From NCBI RefSeq assembly GCF_902497625.1, contig NZ_CABVGX010000010.1, positions 62,001-126,000 of the forward strand: a DNA stretch of 64,000 bases, given 5' to 3'. Origin of the DNA: Pseudomonas fluorescens (GTDB lineage: Bacteria; Pseudomonadota; Gammaproteobacteria; Pseudomonadales; Pseudomonadaceae). Below, piece after piece: positions 55,244-64,000 of the stretch. Under the pieces are notes generated by a model. That model searched no databases. It saw only the letters and a program-made list of their open reading frames with translations, and was not told the DNA's origin. Position numbers and translations under genes: made by a program. Within the stretch, counting starts at the first letter, position 1, and each line of letters begins with the position of its first letter.

Positions 55244-57007
55244 ATGGTCTGGCAGCAAATCTACGATCCGTTCAATAGCCCGGTGTTTTCAACCATCATG
55301 GCAGCAGTGCCGGTTGTGGTGATGCTGGCGGCTCTGGCGTTCTTCCACGTCAAAGCGCACCTGGCGGCCCTGATGGCCTTGGGTTCAGCCTTGCTCATTG
55401 CGATTTTTGCTTTCGACATGCCTGCCGACATGGCCGGGTCCGCCGCGCTGTATGGTGCCGCCAACGGTTTGCTGCCGATTGGCTGGATCGTGCTCAATAT
55501 CATTTTTTTGCACCGACTGACCACCGAGAACGGCTCGTTCAAGGTTTTGCAGGATTCCCTCGCGCGCATCACCGATGACCGACGATTGCAGCTGCTGCTG
55601 ATCGCTTTCTGCTTTGGCGCGTTTTTCGAAGGCGCTGCCGGTTTCGGTACACCTGTGGCAGTGACCGGGGCCATCCTCATCGGCCTCGGTTTCTCACCGC
55701 TGGCCGCCTCTGGCCTCGCGTTGATCGCCAACACCGCCCCCGTCGCGTTCGGGGCATTGGGCACGCCGATCATCACCCTGGCCAAAGTGACCGGGCTGGA
55801 TGAAATGGAGCTGTCGATGATGGTCGGTCGGCAACTGCCGTTTTTCTCGGTGATCGTGCCGTTCTGGTTGATCTGGGCATTTGCCGGCTGGCGCAAGATG
55901 CTGGAAATCTGGCCGGCGATTCTGGTGGCCGGGGTCAGCTTCGCCGTCCCGCAATTCATAGTGTCCAACTACCACGGACCGCAACTGGTGGACGTGATTG
56001 CAGCACTGATCTCGATGGCCTGCCTGACCGGTTTCATCAAGGTCTGGAAGCCGGCCACCATCCACACCTCCGCCGCGCTTACCGGAAGGGTCGACAACTC
56101 GAAAATTGCAGATGAGCACGACGTCAAACCGACGGCGACTTCGAGCTTCAACAGCGAAAACCGTTCGGCGGTAATGCGTGCCTGGATGCCGTGGATCATC
56201 CTGACAATCTTCGTGTTCGCCTGGGGCACGCAGAGCTTCAAGAACATTTTCGATACCCGCCCCGCTATCGACCCGGTGACCAATTCGGCCAGGCTCGATC
56301 CGCAAGGCAAGCCGATGCGTGAAGCCAACCCGGTGTTCGCGCCGACCATCACCTTCTCGACCATCCACCAACAGATCGAAAAAGTACCGCCGGTAGTGCC
56401 GACGGCAAAGACCGAAGACGCGGTTTACCGTTTCAACTGGCTCACCGCGACCGGCAGCGGCATTTTGTTGTCGGCGATTCTCGGCGGTCTGCTGATGGGC
56501 TATTCGATCCCGCAGTTGATTAAGCAATACGTGCGAACGATATGGGTGGTGCGTTACTCGCTGATCACCATTGTCGCGATGCTCGCGCTCGGCTTTCTCA
56601 CACGCTATTCCGGGCTCGACGCAACGATGGGGCTGGCATTCGCCGCCACAGGGATCTTCTACCCGATGTTCGGCACGCTCCTCGGCTGGCTCGGCGTTGC
56701 GCTGACCGGCTCGGACACGGCCTCCAACGTGCTGTTCGGCGGCTTGCAACGGGTAACCGCCGAACAACTCGGACTCAGCCCGGTGCTGATGGCCGCCGCC
56801 AACAGTTCCGGCGGGGTCATGGGCAAAATGGTCGACGCGCAGTCTATCGTGGTGGCTTCGACCGCCACGCGCTGGTACGGCCATGAAGGGGAAATCCTGC
56901 GCTACGTGTTCTTCCACTCGATCGTGCTGGCCATTCTGGTCGGTGGGCTGGTGACATTGCAGGCGTATGTGGAACCGTTCAGCAGCATGGTCGTTGGCGG
57001 GCGCTGA
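55244..57007 (+). CDS. lldP: L-lactate permease, LctP family
   Basis: A 587-residue secondary transporter with 12-14 hydrophobic helices. Family landmarks are AFCFGAFFEGAAGFGTPVAV (near 125), ANTAPVAFGALGTPI, and the C-terminal NSSGGVMGKMVDAQSIVVA. It imports L-lactate (also D-lactate and glycolate in some members) with protons. The usual partner lldD/lldE genes are absent nearby, so the physiological substrate is not fixed by context. The ATG at 55244 has AGAGGTGG upstream. Confidence 0.88.
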   Translation: MVWQQIYDPFNSPVFSTIMAAVPVVVMLAALAFFHVKAHLAALMALGSALLIAIFAFDMPADMAGSAALYGAANGLLPIGWIVLNIIFLHRLTTENGSFKVLQDSLARITDDRRLQLLLIAFCFGAFFEGAAGFGTPVAVTGAILIGLGFSPLAASGLALIANTAPVAFGALGTPIITLAKVTGLDEMELSMMVGRQLPFFSVIVPFWLIWAFAGWRKMLEIWPAILVAGVSFAVPQFIVSNYHGPQLVDVIAALISMACLTGFIKVWKPATIHTSAALTGRVDNSKIADEHDVKPTATSSFNSENRSAVMRAWMPWIILTIFVFAWGTQSFKNIFDTRPAIDPVTNSARLDPQGKPMREANPVFAPTITFSTIHQQIEKVPPVVPTAKTEDAVYRFNWLTATGSGILLSAILGGLLMGYSIPQLIKQYVRTIWVVRYSLITIVAMLALGFLTRYSGLDATMGLAFAATGIFYPMFGTLLGWLGVALTGSDTASNVLFGGLQRVTAEQLGLSPVLMAAANSSGGVMGKMVDAQSIVVASTATRWYGHEGEILRYVFFHSIVLAILVGGLVTLQAYVEPFSSMVVGGR

Positions 57008-57130
57008 GCCGACCTTCAACCCTGCAAGCAATGCTTGCCCGCATAGTCTTTGGCGAATCGAAACCGCCATCGCGAGCAAGCTTTGCGCCTGCTACATCAG
57101 TGCTCCTGAATCACAAGAGGGATCGAACAC

Positions 57131-58018
57131 ATGACTCGACTGACCGCCAAAGACTTCGCCCCGCAACTGCTGGAACTTTACGACTACTACGCACATGGCA
57201 AGATCAATCGGCGCGAGTTTCTCGATCGTGCCGCGCTGTTCACCTTCGGCGGGTTGACCGCCGGGGCATTGCTGGCAGCGTTGAGCCCGAACTACGCGCT
57301 GGCCGAACAGGTGGCATTCACCGACCCGGACATCATCGCCGAATACATCACCTATCCCTCGCCCAAAGGCAACGGCCAGGTTCGCGGTTATCTGGTGCGC
57401 CCGGCCAAGGCCAGCGGCAAAGCACCTGCCGTGGTGGTGGTGCATGAAAATCGCGGGCTTAATCCTTACATCGAAGACGTCGCGCGGCGGGTGGCCAAAG
57501 CCGGGTTCATCGCGCTTGCGCCGGATGGCCTTACATCGGTGGGCGGTTACCCGGGCAACGACGACAAAGGTCGCGAACTGCAGGCGACCGTCGACCCGGA
57601 GAAACTGATGAACGATTTTTTCGCCGCCATTGAGTGGCTGATGCAGCACGACGCAACCAGCGGCAAAGTCGGCATCACCGGCTTCTGTTATGGCGGCGGT
57701 GTAGCCAATGCGGCGGCCGTGGCGTATCCGGAATTGGGCGCCGCCGTGTCCTTCTACGGTCGGCAGCCAGAGGCCAGGGATGTTCCGCGAATCAAGGCAC
57801 CGGTGATGATTCATTACGGCGAGCTGGACACGCGCATCAACGAAGGCTGGCCAGCCTACGAGCAGGCGCTGAAAGCGGGCGGCAAGACTTACGAAACCTG
57901 GATCTATCCGGGGGCCAACCACGGCTTTCATAACGATACGACACCGCGGTACGACGAGGCCGCAGCCCAGCTCGCCTGGGACAGGACGCTGGGTTGGTTT
58001 CGCCGTTATCTGGTTTGA
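57131..58018 (+). CDS. Dienelactone hydrolase-family protein with a Tat-like leader (YghX-like)
   Basis: A 295-residue alpha/beta hydrolase. The N-terminal INRREFLDRAALFTFGGLTA contains a twin-arginine-like Arg-Arg-x-Phe-Leu and a hydrophobic stretch ending near YALAEQ, suggesting Tat export. The nucleophile is a cysteine in GFCYGGG, as in dienelactone hydrolases, with an Asp (GELDTRIN) and His (GANHGFHND) completing the triad. The substrate is unknown. Conserved domain layout matches YghX-type proteins. It follows lldP on the same strand by about 120 bases that hold a partial REP sequence (57068-57096). Confidence 0.82.
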   Translation: MTRLTAKDFAPQLLELYDYYAHGKINRREFLDRAALFTFGGLTAGALLAALSPNYALAEQVAFTDPDIIAEYITYPSPKGNGQVRGYLVRPAKASGKAPAVVVVHENRGLNPYIEDVARRVAKAGFIALAPDGLTSVGGYPGNDDKGRELQATVDPEKLMNDFFAAIEWLMQHDATSGKVGITGFCYGGGVANAAAVAYPELGAAVSFYGRQPEARDVPRIKAPVMIHYGELDTRINEGWPAYEQALKAGGKTYETWIYPGANHGFHNDTTPRYDEAAAQLAWDRTLGWFRRYLV

Positions 58019-58030
58019 CGCAGGCTGCTG

Positions 58031-58975
58031 CTAACCCACCAGATCAATCAACTGCTCGCGCTGTGCGCCGGTCAGCATCGGGCCGAAACCCGCACCGGCA
58101 TTGTCCGCCATGTAACGCGGATTGCCGGTGCCGGGGATTACGCAGGTGACCGCTGGATGCGCCAGCAGGAACTTCAGCGCCAATTGCGGCCAGCTGCTGA
58201 CCTGCACTTGAGAGGCCCAGCCCGGTAGCGGTTTGTCTTTCAAACGGGCAAGCAATCCGCCGCCGCCGAAGGGCCGGTTGCACAGCACCGACACACCGCG
58301 CTCCCGGCACAGTGGCAGGATGCGCTTCTCCACGCCACGGTCATCCAGCGCGTAGTTGATCTGCAGAAAATCCAGTGGCTCGGCCTTCAACACCGCCTCC
58401 ACCTCATCGTAGGCCGACGCCGTATAGTGGGTGATGCCGATGTAGCGAATGCGCCCTTCTTCCTTCCATTTTCGCAGAGTCGGCAGGTGGGTTTTCCAGT
58501 CCAGCAGATTGTGGATCTGCATCAGGTCGATACGATCGGTCCGCAGCAGCCTGAAAGATTCTTCCATCTGCGCAATGCCTTCCTCGCGCCCGCGTGTCCA
58601 AACCTTGGTCGCCAGAAACGCCGGGGAACGCGGTTCATGGATCGACAGCAGCTCGCCAGTGGTCTGCTCCGCGCGACCGTACATGGGCGAGCTATCGATC
58701 ACCGTTCCACCTTTTGCGAACAGTGCGCTGAGCACTGCGGGCAGATTCCTGTAAGCGGTGTCAGAGGGCGCTACGTCGAAACCGCGATACGTGCCCAGAC
58801 CGACCAGCGGCAATGGCTCGGAGGTGGAAGGAATGGCGCGGGTCAGCATGGTCTTGCCTCCTGTGTCCTTCGAGGGTGCAGTTGCTGCAAAAGCCCGATC
58901 GAAAGTGAGAACCGCCGAAGCACCGGCAGCCAGCGTGAGTAATTTGCGTCGTGTGAAACCTTCAGTGCGGCTCAT
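58031..58975 (-). CDS. Aldo/keto reductase with Tat-like leader
   Basis: A 314-residue aldo/keto reductase. The N-terminus GFTRRKLLTLAAGASAVLTF is a twin-arginine-type signal (Arg-Arg-Lys-Leu-Leu), so the enzyme may be periplasmic. The AKR fold shows a VIDSSPMYGRAE catalytic Asp-Tyr, LATKVW (Lys), and MQIHNLLD (His). NADPH-site residues (PGTGNPRYMADN) are near the end. Start choice: ATG 58975 has GGAGG nine bases upstream; the ATG at 58996 overlaps the transporter gene. The natural substrate is unknown. Confidence 0.82.
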   Translation of the reverse strand: MSRTEGFTRRKLLTLAAGASAVLTFDRAFAATAPSKDTGGKTMLTRAIPSTSEPLPLVGLGTYRGFDVAPSDTAYRNLPAVLSALFAKGGTVIDSSPMYGRAEQTTGELLSIHEPRSPAFLATKVWTRGREEGIAQMEESFRLLRTDRIDLMQIHNLLDWKTHLPTLRKWKEEGRIRYIGITHYTASAYDEVEAVLKAEPLDFLQINYALDDRGVEKRILPLCRERGVSVLCNRPFGGGGLLARLKDKPLPGWASQVQVSSWPQLALKFLLAHPAVTCVIPGTGNPRYMADNAGAGFGPMLTGAQREQLIDLVG

Positions 58976-58992
58976 GGCCGTGTTCCTCCGTT

Positions 58993-60246
58993 TCATTGCT
59001 GCGCCCTGTGCGCCTGTTGCCTGGCCAGCCAGGCGCACAGGACGCCCCACAATCCGGCAATCGGTACGATCACCAGCGCGACCAGCGCAAACCCCGCGCC
59101 CAACGTCGTCAACCCGACCGACAACCACCCACTGGCCGCGTCGCCACCGCGATAGACCAGCGTCTCGATGACGTTCTTGGCCTTGTACTTTTCCTCGCGG
59201 CTGACCACCGTCCAGAGCACTTCGCGAGCCGGTCGCACGATGGCGAATTCGACGGCGCGGCGCAGCCCTTGCGCCAGGGCCACCGTGGCTGGCACGGGCG
59301 CCATCGCCATGGCGGTAAAAGCGACAATGGTCGCCAGTGGCAACATGGCCAATGCGCCGCCGATGCCGGTCAGGCGAATCAGCGGTGCGGTCAGCAGCAG
59401 CTGGAAGATCAGAGTAAGTACCGACACGGTCAAATCGACCAGTGCGAAGAATTGCGTCCTGCTGGCCACATCAGAATAGCTGTCGGCGACAATTCGTCCC
59501 TGTTCGAAGTACAACAATGTCGCCGCGCTGGTGTGCATCAGCATGAACAGCACCAGCCCCAGCAAATAGCGCGAGTGTAAAATCAGGGTGATGCCCGCCC
59601 AGATGCCTCCGCCCATCCGCCGGTCATCCAGCGACGAACGGCCGCTCTGGGATGCAGTACGCGACAATAAGGCACGAAAGCAGCGCACCGCAATTTCCAG
59701 GAGCAGCGCCGCTCCTGCCGTGAGCGCGACCGGCCCGAGCCGCGTGGCCATGGTCGCCGCCAGCAGCGGCCCGATGAACGTGCCGAGGGTGCCGCCCGCC
59801 GCGATGAAACCAAACAGGCGCCGCCCCTGCTCACTGGAGAAACGGTCGACCAGCACGCTCCAGAAAATCGACACGATGAACAGGTTGTAAATGCTGATCC
59901 AGACGAAAAAGACCTGCCCCACCGCGACCGGTGCAACGTGGTTGGCGATCAATCCCCCGAACAACAGCATTGATAACGCGATCGCACGATAGATCAGCGG
60001 CACGAAGCGGGTGGCGGGCAACCGCGAAGCGAGCGCACCGAACACTGGCACCATCAACAGCATCACCAGGAACGTTGCGGTGAACAACCATTGCAGTTGA
60101 CCGGCGCCACCTTCCAGGCCCAGAGCGTCGCGTAACGGCCGCACCAGGTAATAGCTGGCGAGCACACAGAAATGGAAGGCGAAGCCCAGCAACAGCGCAG
60201 CCCTTTCGCTGGGCAGAACGTTCAGCCATTTGGCGGCGATGGGCAT
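58993..60246 (-). CDS. MFS-type transporter, NTP/NDP-exchange (ATP/ADP carrier)-like
   Basis: A 417-residue inner-membrane protein with 11-12 hydrophobic helices. The N-terminus ERAALLLGFAFHFCVLASYYLVRPLRDALG resembles bacterial proteins annotated as NTP/NDP exchange transporters or ATP/ADP carrier-like MFS members, whose substrates in free-living bacteria are untested. The stop overlaps nothing but lies 17 bases before the aldo/keto reductase start, so the two probably form an operon. A role outside nucleotide exchange is equally possible. Confidence 0.75.
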   Translation of the reverse strand: MPIAAKWLNVLPSERAALLLGFAFHFCVLASYYLVRPLRDALGLEGGAGQLQWLFTATFLVMLLMVPVFGALASRLPATRFVPLIYRAIALSMLLFGGLIANHVAPVAVGQVFFVWISIYNLFIVSIFWSVLVDRFSSEQGRRLFGFIAAGGTLGTFIGPLLAATMATRLGPVALTAGAALLLEIAVRCFRALLSRTASQSGRSSLDDRRMGGGIWAGITLILHSRYLLGLVLFMLMHTSAATLLYFEQGRIVADSYSDVASRTQFFALVDLTVSVLTLIFQLLLTAPLIRLTGIGGALAMLPLATIVAFTAMAMAPVPATVALAQGLRRAVEFAIVRPAREVLWTVVSREEKYKAKNVIETLVYRGGDAASGWLSVGLTTLGAGFALVALVIVPIAGLWGVLCAWLARQQAHRAQQ

Positions 60247-60343
60247 CGGTGCCCTCCTCTTCGGCCGTGATCATCACTCGTTGCCGTGGGTCAACTACAC
60301 TGTGACCGCGCCCCTGCACCTGCACACTGCGCCAAGAGCACTC

Positions 60344-61132
60344 ATGCCGACATCTGACGTTAGCCGAATGCCACGTACATTGATGTACATCGTCGCTACC
60401 ATTTTCGTGCTCTACCTGGCGCTCTGTGCAGCGCTATTCGTGTTTCAGCGTTCGCTCATCTACTTCCCGCAACCGCGTGCCGTCGGCGGTACCGAGGCAG
60501 TGATGACACTGGCGGTTGCCGACGCGCAAGTGCTGGTCAGTGTGAGACCGCACGCGGGGCCCAAAGCGCTGATTTATTTTGGTGGCAATGCCGAGGATGT
60601 CTCAAGGAACCTGGTGCAATTCAGCCAGGCGTTTCCCGAACACGCATTGTATTTGATGCATTACCGGGGATTTGGCGGCAGCAGCGGTTCGCCTTCGGAG
60701 GAAGCGATCCAGCGCGATGCGATGACGCTGTTCGATAGCGTTTACCACAAGCATCGGCAGATCGCCGTGATGGGTCGCAGCCTCGGCTCCGGCGTTGCGG
60801 TGCGCCTGGCAAGTCAGCGTCCGGCGGCGCGGCTGGTGCTGATCACGCCTTACAACAGCCTGAAAGACCTCGCGGTCCGCCAGTACCCGATTTTTCCGGT
60901 GAAGTGGTTGTTGAAGGACCCGTTTGAATCCTTCAAATACGCGGCTCATATCAATGTGCCGACGCTGCTGGTGATGGCTGAAAATGACGAGGTCATCCCG
61001 CGCGCCAGCACTGAAGCGTTGTATGAGCATTTCGCCGCCGGGGTGGCGACTTTGAAGGTCATACCGGGTGTGGGGCACAATTCGTTGTCAAACAGCCCTG
61101 CCTACTTGCACCTGTTGGCAGAGGGTCTGTAA
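60344..61132 (+). CDS. Membrane-anchored alpha/beta hydrolase
   Basis: A 262-residue hydrolase with an N-terminal membrane helix (about residues 14-34). Features: ALIYFGGNAEDVSRN (oxyanion region), MHYRGFGGSSGSPSE, the nucleophile GRSLGSGVAVRLA, an Asp in VMAENDEVIPRAS and a His in GVGHNSLSN. It belongs to the same BEM46-like group as the lipoprotein hydrolase at 35985-36899. Start codons at 60344 (used) and 60368 are both possible; the first gives a short basic N-terminus. It is divergent from the MFS transporter gene. Confidence 0.8.
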   Translation: MPTSDVSRMPRTLMYIVATIFVLYLALCAALFVFQRSLIYFPQPRAVGGTEAVMTLAVADAQVLVSVRPHAGPKALIYFGGNAEDVSRNLVQFSQAFPEHALYLMHYRGFGGSSGSPSEEAIQRDAMTLFDSVYHKHRQIAVMGRSLGSGVAVRLASQRPAARLVLITPYNSLKDLAVRQYPIFPVKWLLKDPFESFKYAAHINVPTLLVMAENDEVIPRASTEALYEHFAAGVATLKVIPGVGHNSLSNSPAYLHLLAEGL

Positions 61133-61138
61133 GCGCGG

Positions 61139-61468
61139 TCACTTGCGTGCCAGTTTGTAGCGCAGGCAATCGTCATAAAAACTTTTGCGCAACGCGGCCG
61201 GTTTGAGTTGCGAGCGGCTGTCGTAGGTTTGCTCGGTAATGCCCATGGCCATCATGCGCATCCACGGCTTGTTGAATTTGTACGTCTGAAGTTTCTGCCG
61301 AGCGGCATACAACGAAACACCGGCCAGTTTCAGCTCCTGCGCCCGCGCAGCTGTGCCCGCCCCCCAGCTGCACATGTAGCGATCGGTTTCTTTCAGCTGC
61401 TTGGCGCACGCCGAGGCGGCAATGCCTGTAAGGCCAAGGGACACCAGTGTTATCCATACAATCCGCAT
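61139..61468 (-). CDS. Small secreted protein of unknown function
   Basis: A 109-residue protein with a signal peptide (about residues 1-22, ending AASACAKQ). The mature part has MCSWGAGTAARAQELKLAGV, a MRMMAMGITEQTYDSRSQLK segment and one Cys near the end, plausibly forming a disulfide with the earlier cysteine. It is convergent with the upstream hydrolase gene, with only six bases between stops. No family name was recognised. Confidence 0.7.
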   Translation of the reverse strand: MRIVWITLVSLGLTGIAASACAKQLKETDRYMCSWGAGTAARAQELKLAGVSLYAARQKLQTYKFNKPWMRMMAMGITEQTYDSRSQLKPAALRKSFYDDCLRYKLARK

Positions 61469-61683
61469 TCAAACCCTGCCCTAACAACATGAAAATGAAA
61501 CGATTTTGCCGAGATACTGATCAGCGAAGGGCCAGCAAAATGCCTTATTCACCGGTTACCTGACGAATCACTCCCGGTACGTGTAACGGTTTGGAGTGTG
61601 ACCGTGTCGTCGAGGGGAGCGAACTTGTGCCGCGCCAGATGACTCAAGATAACCAATAAGATGTATGGCCAGAGATCACTCCC

Positions 61684-62403
61684 ATGTGCGGAAGACTGAC
61701 CCAATACCGCGGCATCCATGACTTTGTCGCGGTGCTGAGCATTCCCGATGCGTTAGTCAATCATGCGGGTGACGAGCCCCTGGCTCGCTACAACGCGGCG
61801 CCCACCGATCAGCTGGCGTTGCTGCACCTGGAGGACGACCGTCTGGTGGCGGACAAAGTGCGCTGGGGTTGGCGGCCGCATTGGGCGAAAGATCGAGCGG
61901 CGCCCATCAATGCCCGCGTCGAAAAAGTCGCCCACGGCCCTTTCTTCAAGGCCGTCTGGCCGCATCGTGCGATTTTACCCATCGACAGTTGGTTTGAATG
62001 GGTCACTGAGCCTGGTGATTCGACCCGTCAGCCGTGGTTGATCCGCCGCCGCGACCATGCCCCAGTGTTTTGCGCCGCCATTGGACAGTTCCCGCAACAG
62101 GGCGAGCCGTCACGAGATGATGACGGATTTGTGATCATCACCGCAGACAGCGCCGGTGGCATGCTCGACATCCATGACCGTCGACCGGTGGTGTTTTCTC
62201 CTGAACTGGCGCGCGAATGGCTCGACCCGGCCACGCCACGCGAACGTGCCGAGCAGATGGCTTTGCTACAAGGTGAAAGCAGTGATGCATTCGAGTGGTA
62301 CAGAGTCAGTAAAGCGGTTGGCAATGTCCGGAACCAGCATGCCTGGTTAATCGAAGAAGAGATTGGATCCGATCACTATCGCCAAAAACCCTTGTTTGAT
62401 TAG
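61684..62403 (+). CDS. SOS response-associated peptidase / abasic-site crosslinker (YedK, HMCES family)
   Basis: A 239-residue SRAP protein. The catalytic Cys2 follows the initiator Met (MCGRLTQY), where HMCES/YedK covalently caps abasic sites in single-stranded DNA. Conserved NAPTD-like AAPTDQLALL, RWGWRPHWAKD, INARVEKVAHGPFF and the ILPIDSWFEW segment are present. The Glu and His active-site partners are in ARVEK and MLDIHDRRPV. No LexA box was recognised upstream. Some pseudomonads call this gene yedK. Confidence 0.88.
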   Translation: MCGRLTQYRGIHDFVAVLSIPDALVNHAGDEPLARYNAAPTDQLALLHLEDDRLVADKVRWGWRPHWAKDRAAPINARVEKVAHGPFFKAVWPHRAILPIDSWFEWVTEPGDSTRQPWLIRRRDHAPVFCAAIGQFPQQGEPSRDDDGFVIITADSAGGMLDIHDRRPVVFSPELAREWLDPATPRERAEQMALLQGESSDAFEWYRVSKAVGNVRNQHAWLIEEEIGSDHYRQKPLFD

Positions 62404-62525
62404 TCTGCACGGACCCCTGCAGATATCGCCCGTTACATAGACTGTTTCAACACCGAGACAGTCCCGCCAGCAATGGCATATTGATATCCCACCGCTTGTC
62501 AGACAATCCGCATGTTTTACATACA

Positions 62526-62909
62526 ATGAAGTTCCCAGCGGATAGCATGCGCGCCGCATTGCCATTGCGTGACCTCGCTGAACGAAGAGTTGGCAGGTGC
62601 GGCAACTCCCTACACCCAGACTTGAAGAGTATTAAATTGAGCGACGATTTTTCTTCGAATCCCGTCGTCAGTCTGCCGTACGTTCATCTTTCCAAGACTG
62701 AACTGTTACAGCTTGACTGCTTTATCGGGCAATACATCAAGACCCGTAATCTTCGATCAGTTTCGGGAATCGATAGCCGCCTGCGCCTGGCCCTCAAGCA
62801 CTATCCGGGCAAGCCGCCAGTGCGGGTCAACGAATTGAATGCCTGGATCGACAAAACGTTAGGGTTTCGAGCGGCTCATCCTGATGATTTGCCGTTGGAC
62901 GACCAGTGA
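62526..62909 (+). CDS. Hypothetical protein
   Basis: A 127-residue protein of unknown function. The C-terminal half (VHLSKTELLQLDCFIGQYIK then RLRLALKHYPGKPPVRVNEL) looks like a folded helical domain. The start is uncertain: ATG 62526 is used, ATG 62547 is an alternative, and neither has a strong ribosome-binding site. It is convergent with the glycosidase-like gene, with 64 bases between stops. Confidence 0.5.
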   Translation: MKFPADSMRAALPLRDLAERRVGRCGNSLHPDLKSIKLSDDFSSNPVVSLPYVHLSKTELLQLDCFIGQYIKTRNLRSVSGIDSRLRLALKHYPGKPPVRVNELNAWIDKTLGFRAAHPDDLPLDDQ

Positions 62910-62973
62910 GCTCGCTTTTGCTCAGTGCGCTTTCACTGACCTGACCTCGCCTGCCGAGCCAGACCAAGCGTTG

Positions 62974-64000
62974 TCAAGACGCGCGCCACCTCAAGGCGAA
63001 GAGCGTTTCACCAGGTACCTCAAAGTGAATACGTCCATCCCGGCAGTCGACAGTGGCAGCGCGACTGCGGCTGTCCGGGCCGAAGAGAGCCAGGGAGGGG
63101 CAGGCAGTACCCGCGCCCTGCAGGTTGATCTGTTGCAGACGCACGCCTTTGTTTACGCCCAGCACGCTGCGCTCCCGGTCACGAACCATCGCCAGGGCAT
63201 CGACCTCGAAAGCGCTGTTGTCCAGACGCTGAACCTGATCGAGCCAGTGCGACTGGATGAATTGTTGCGCGAGCCCGACCGGTTTCAACTCGAAGCGATC
63301 AGGCCCAGGCATGCGGATCATGCCTTTGAGGTGGTGCGGATCGTCAGCCGCCTGAAACCAGGCGAGCATGTCGAGCAGGCCGTCCTGGGCTGAATTAATT
63401 GCAACCGAGGCCCACCAGAGTGAGGCGAAATGCGTTTCCTGTTCATAAGGGCTGACGCTTGAACCACTGGAAATATTGGTCTGGTCCAGCAGCAACGCCT
63501 TCCTGGGGCGGCCATCGGCCTCCAGGCCTACGACTTGCGCAGCCTGACGAACCGAATCGCGGTACACCCGAGTGGCCAGCAAGTCGCGAATCATCCACTC
63601 GTGCCAGGCCAGGGCATCGATCTGTGGCTCCGACTCCTTGAGCAGGCGCCGGGCCCAATCGATGCCACGGTGCTGCGCGCCTTGGGCGATAAAGGGTCCG
63701 TTGACGAAGCGCGAGCTGGCCGGCATAGCGATGCGCACCCCCGCCTCGCGGGCCCCCGGGTAATCGCGCACCTGTCGAGACATCGCCTCGAAGAAGCGCT
63801 TGTAAGTCGCATAGTCGGGGTAGTTGTAGTTGGGCTCGTCGGCAAACGACAGATAGTGAGTGCCCCGTCCGAGGGCCACGGTTGTCGCCAGCCAGGCGTT
63901 CAGGCCGGCAATGCTCTGGCTGTTGGCTTGCAGGTCTGCCTTACGCCCGCTGGCAGCCAGCAAGGTGATATCGGTATCGATGCCACCACGTTCCAGGTAG
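62974..64000 (-). CDS. Glycoside hydrolase-like protein (TIM barrel), 5' end outside the window
   Basis: A partial protein; the frame runs open to the window edge, so the N-terminus is missing and about 342 C-terminal residues are present. The stretch THYLSFADEPNYNYPDYATY looks like the Asn/Asp-Glu-Pro acid/base site of clan GH-A glycosidases, and WHEWMIRDL and LLDQTNISSGSS are other barrel strands. The C-terminal segment (SVLGVNKGVRLQQINLQGAG...) is beta-rich, as in GH39-like enzymes. The exact family and substrate are not clear. An exopolysaccharide-related role is possible but unsupported in view. Confidence 0.65.
   Translation of the reverse strand, partial: YLERGGIDTDITLLAASGRKADLQANSQSIAGLNAWLATTVALGRGTHYLSFADEPNYNYPDYATYKRFFEAMSRQVRDYPGAREAGVRIAMPASSRFVNGPFIAQGAQHRGIDWARRLLKESEPQIDALAWHEWMIRDLLATRVYRDSVRQAAQVVGLEADGRPRKALLLDQTNISSGSSVSPYEQETHFASLWWASVAINSAQDGLLDMLAWFQAADDPHHLKGMIRMPGPDRFELKPVGLAQQFIQSHWLDQVQRLDNSAFEVDALAMVRDRERSVLGVNKGVRLQQINLQGAGTACPSLALFGPDSRSRAATVDCRDGRIHFEVPGETLFALRWRAS

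Noticed and set aside
61600..61683. LexA box upstream of the YedK/HMCES-type gene
   Set aside because: No CTG-N10-CAG-like palindrome of adequate quality was found before the ATG.

Overview
The window is a chromosomal segment of a Pseudomonas, most likely from the P. fluorescens group. The support is high-GC coding sequence, gene orders known from Pseudomonas (glnD-dapC...dapD-csdA-tcdA; plsB...mexJK/mexL-rsmJ; tsaB-adk-ppc; lptF; prfB-lysS; wspR) and many short palindromic REP-type repeats (GTGGGAGCGAGC...GCTCGCGA) in the gaps between genes. No rRNA, tRNA, insertion sequence, integrase or CRISPR array was seen.

Layout. 1-14.4 kb: the 3' part of glnD, then lysine/peptidoglycan precursor genes (dapC, dapD, dapE) mixed with a Na+/H+ antiporter, an ArsC-like protein, a cysteine desulfurase/SufE pair, tcdA, a GH17-GT2 glucan synthase (ndvB type), rlmA and a cold-shock gene that appears to lack a normal start codon. 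14.5-24.5 kb: plsB, a DUF4197 protein, a MexJK-like RND pump divergent from its MexL-like TetR repressor with a palindromic operator between them, rsmJ, and a protein with an internal duplication. 24.5-34 kb: a small minus-strand operon (extensin-like protein, ICL/PEPM enzyme, DUF72 protein, hypothetical), tsaB, adk, ppc, a small conserved gene, and a lipoprotein pair including lptF behind a likely AlgU promoter. 34-39.8 kb: an AT-richer secreted metzincin-like protease that looks acquired, then envelope genes, a QEGLA-motif metalloprotein and a TetR regulator. 39.9-44.7 kb: lysS, prfB (with the programmed +1 frameshift), a 37-bp tandem repeat, and a collapsed wsp chemosensory operon in which only wspR is intact. 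44.9-54.7 kb: a TerB/DUF533 protein, then a LysR-led polyamine-type uptake and catabolism locus (aldehyde dehydrogenase, ydcS, ydcT, ydcU, ydcV, second aldehyde dehydrogenase) interrupted by a roughly 600-bp expanded inverted-repeat structure. 54.8-64 kb: lactate permease, dienelactone hydrolase-like protein, aldo/keto reductase, an MFS/nucleotide-exchange-type carrier, hydrolases, a YedK/HMCES-type protein, and a partial glycosidase-like gene at the edge.

How the genes work together. The dap genes supply diaminopimelate. The ydc-like cluster should import a polyamine and oxidise the derived aminoaldehyde. MexJK/MexL is a self-contained regulated efflux unit. WspR should make c-di-GMP, but here it has lost its kinase, methylesterase and receptor partners and carries an Asp-to-Asn change in the receiver acidic pocket. 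The most unusual structures are the wsp decay, the giant REP-derived inverted repeat between ydcS and ydcT, the cold-shock gene with a probable AUC start, and the M11-like metzincin.
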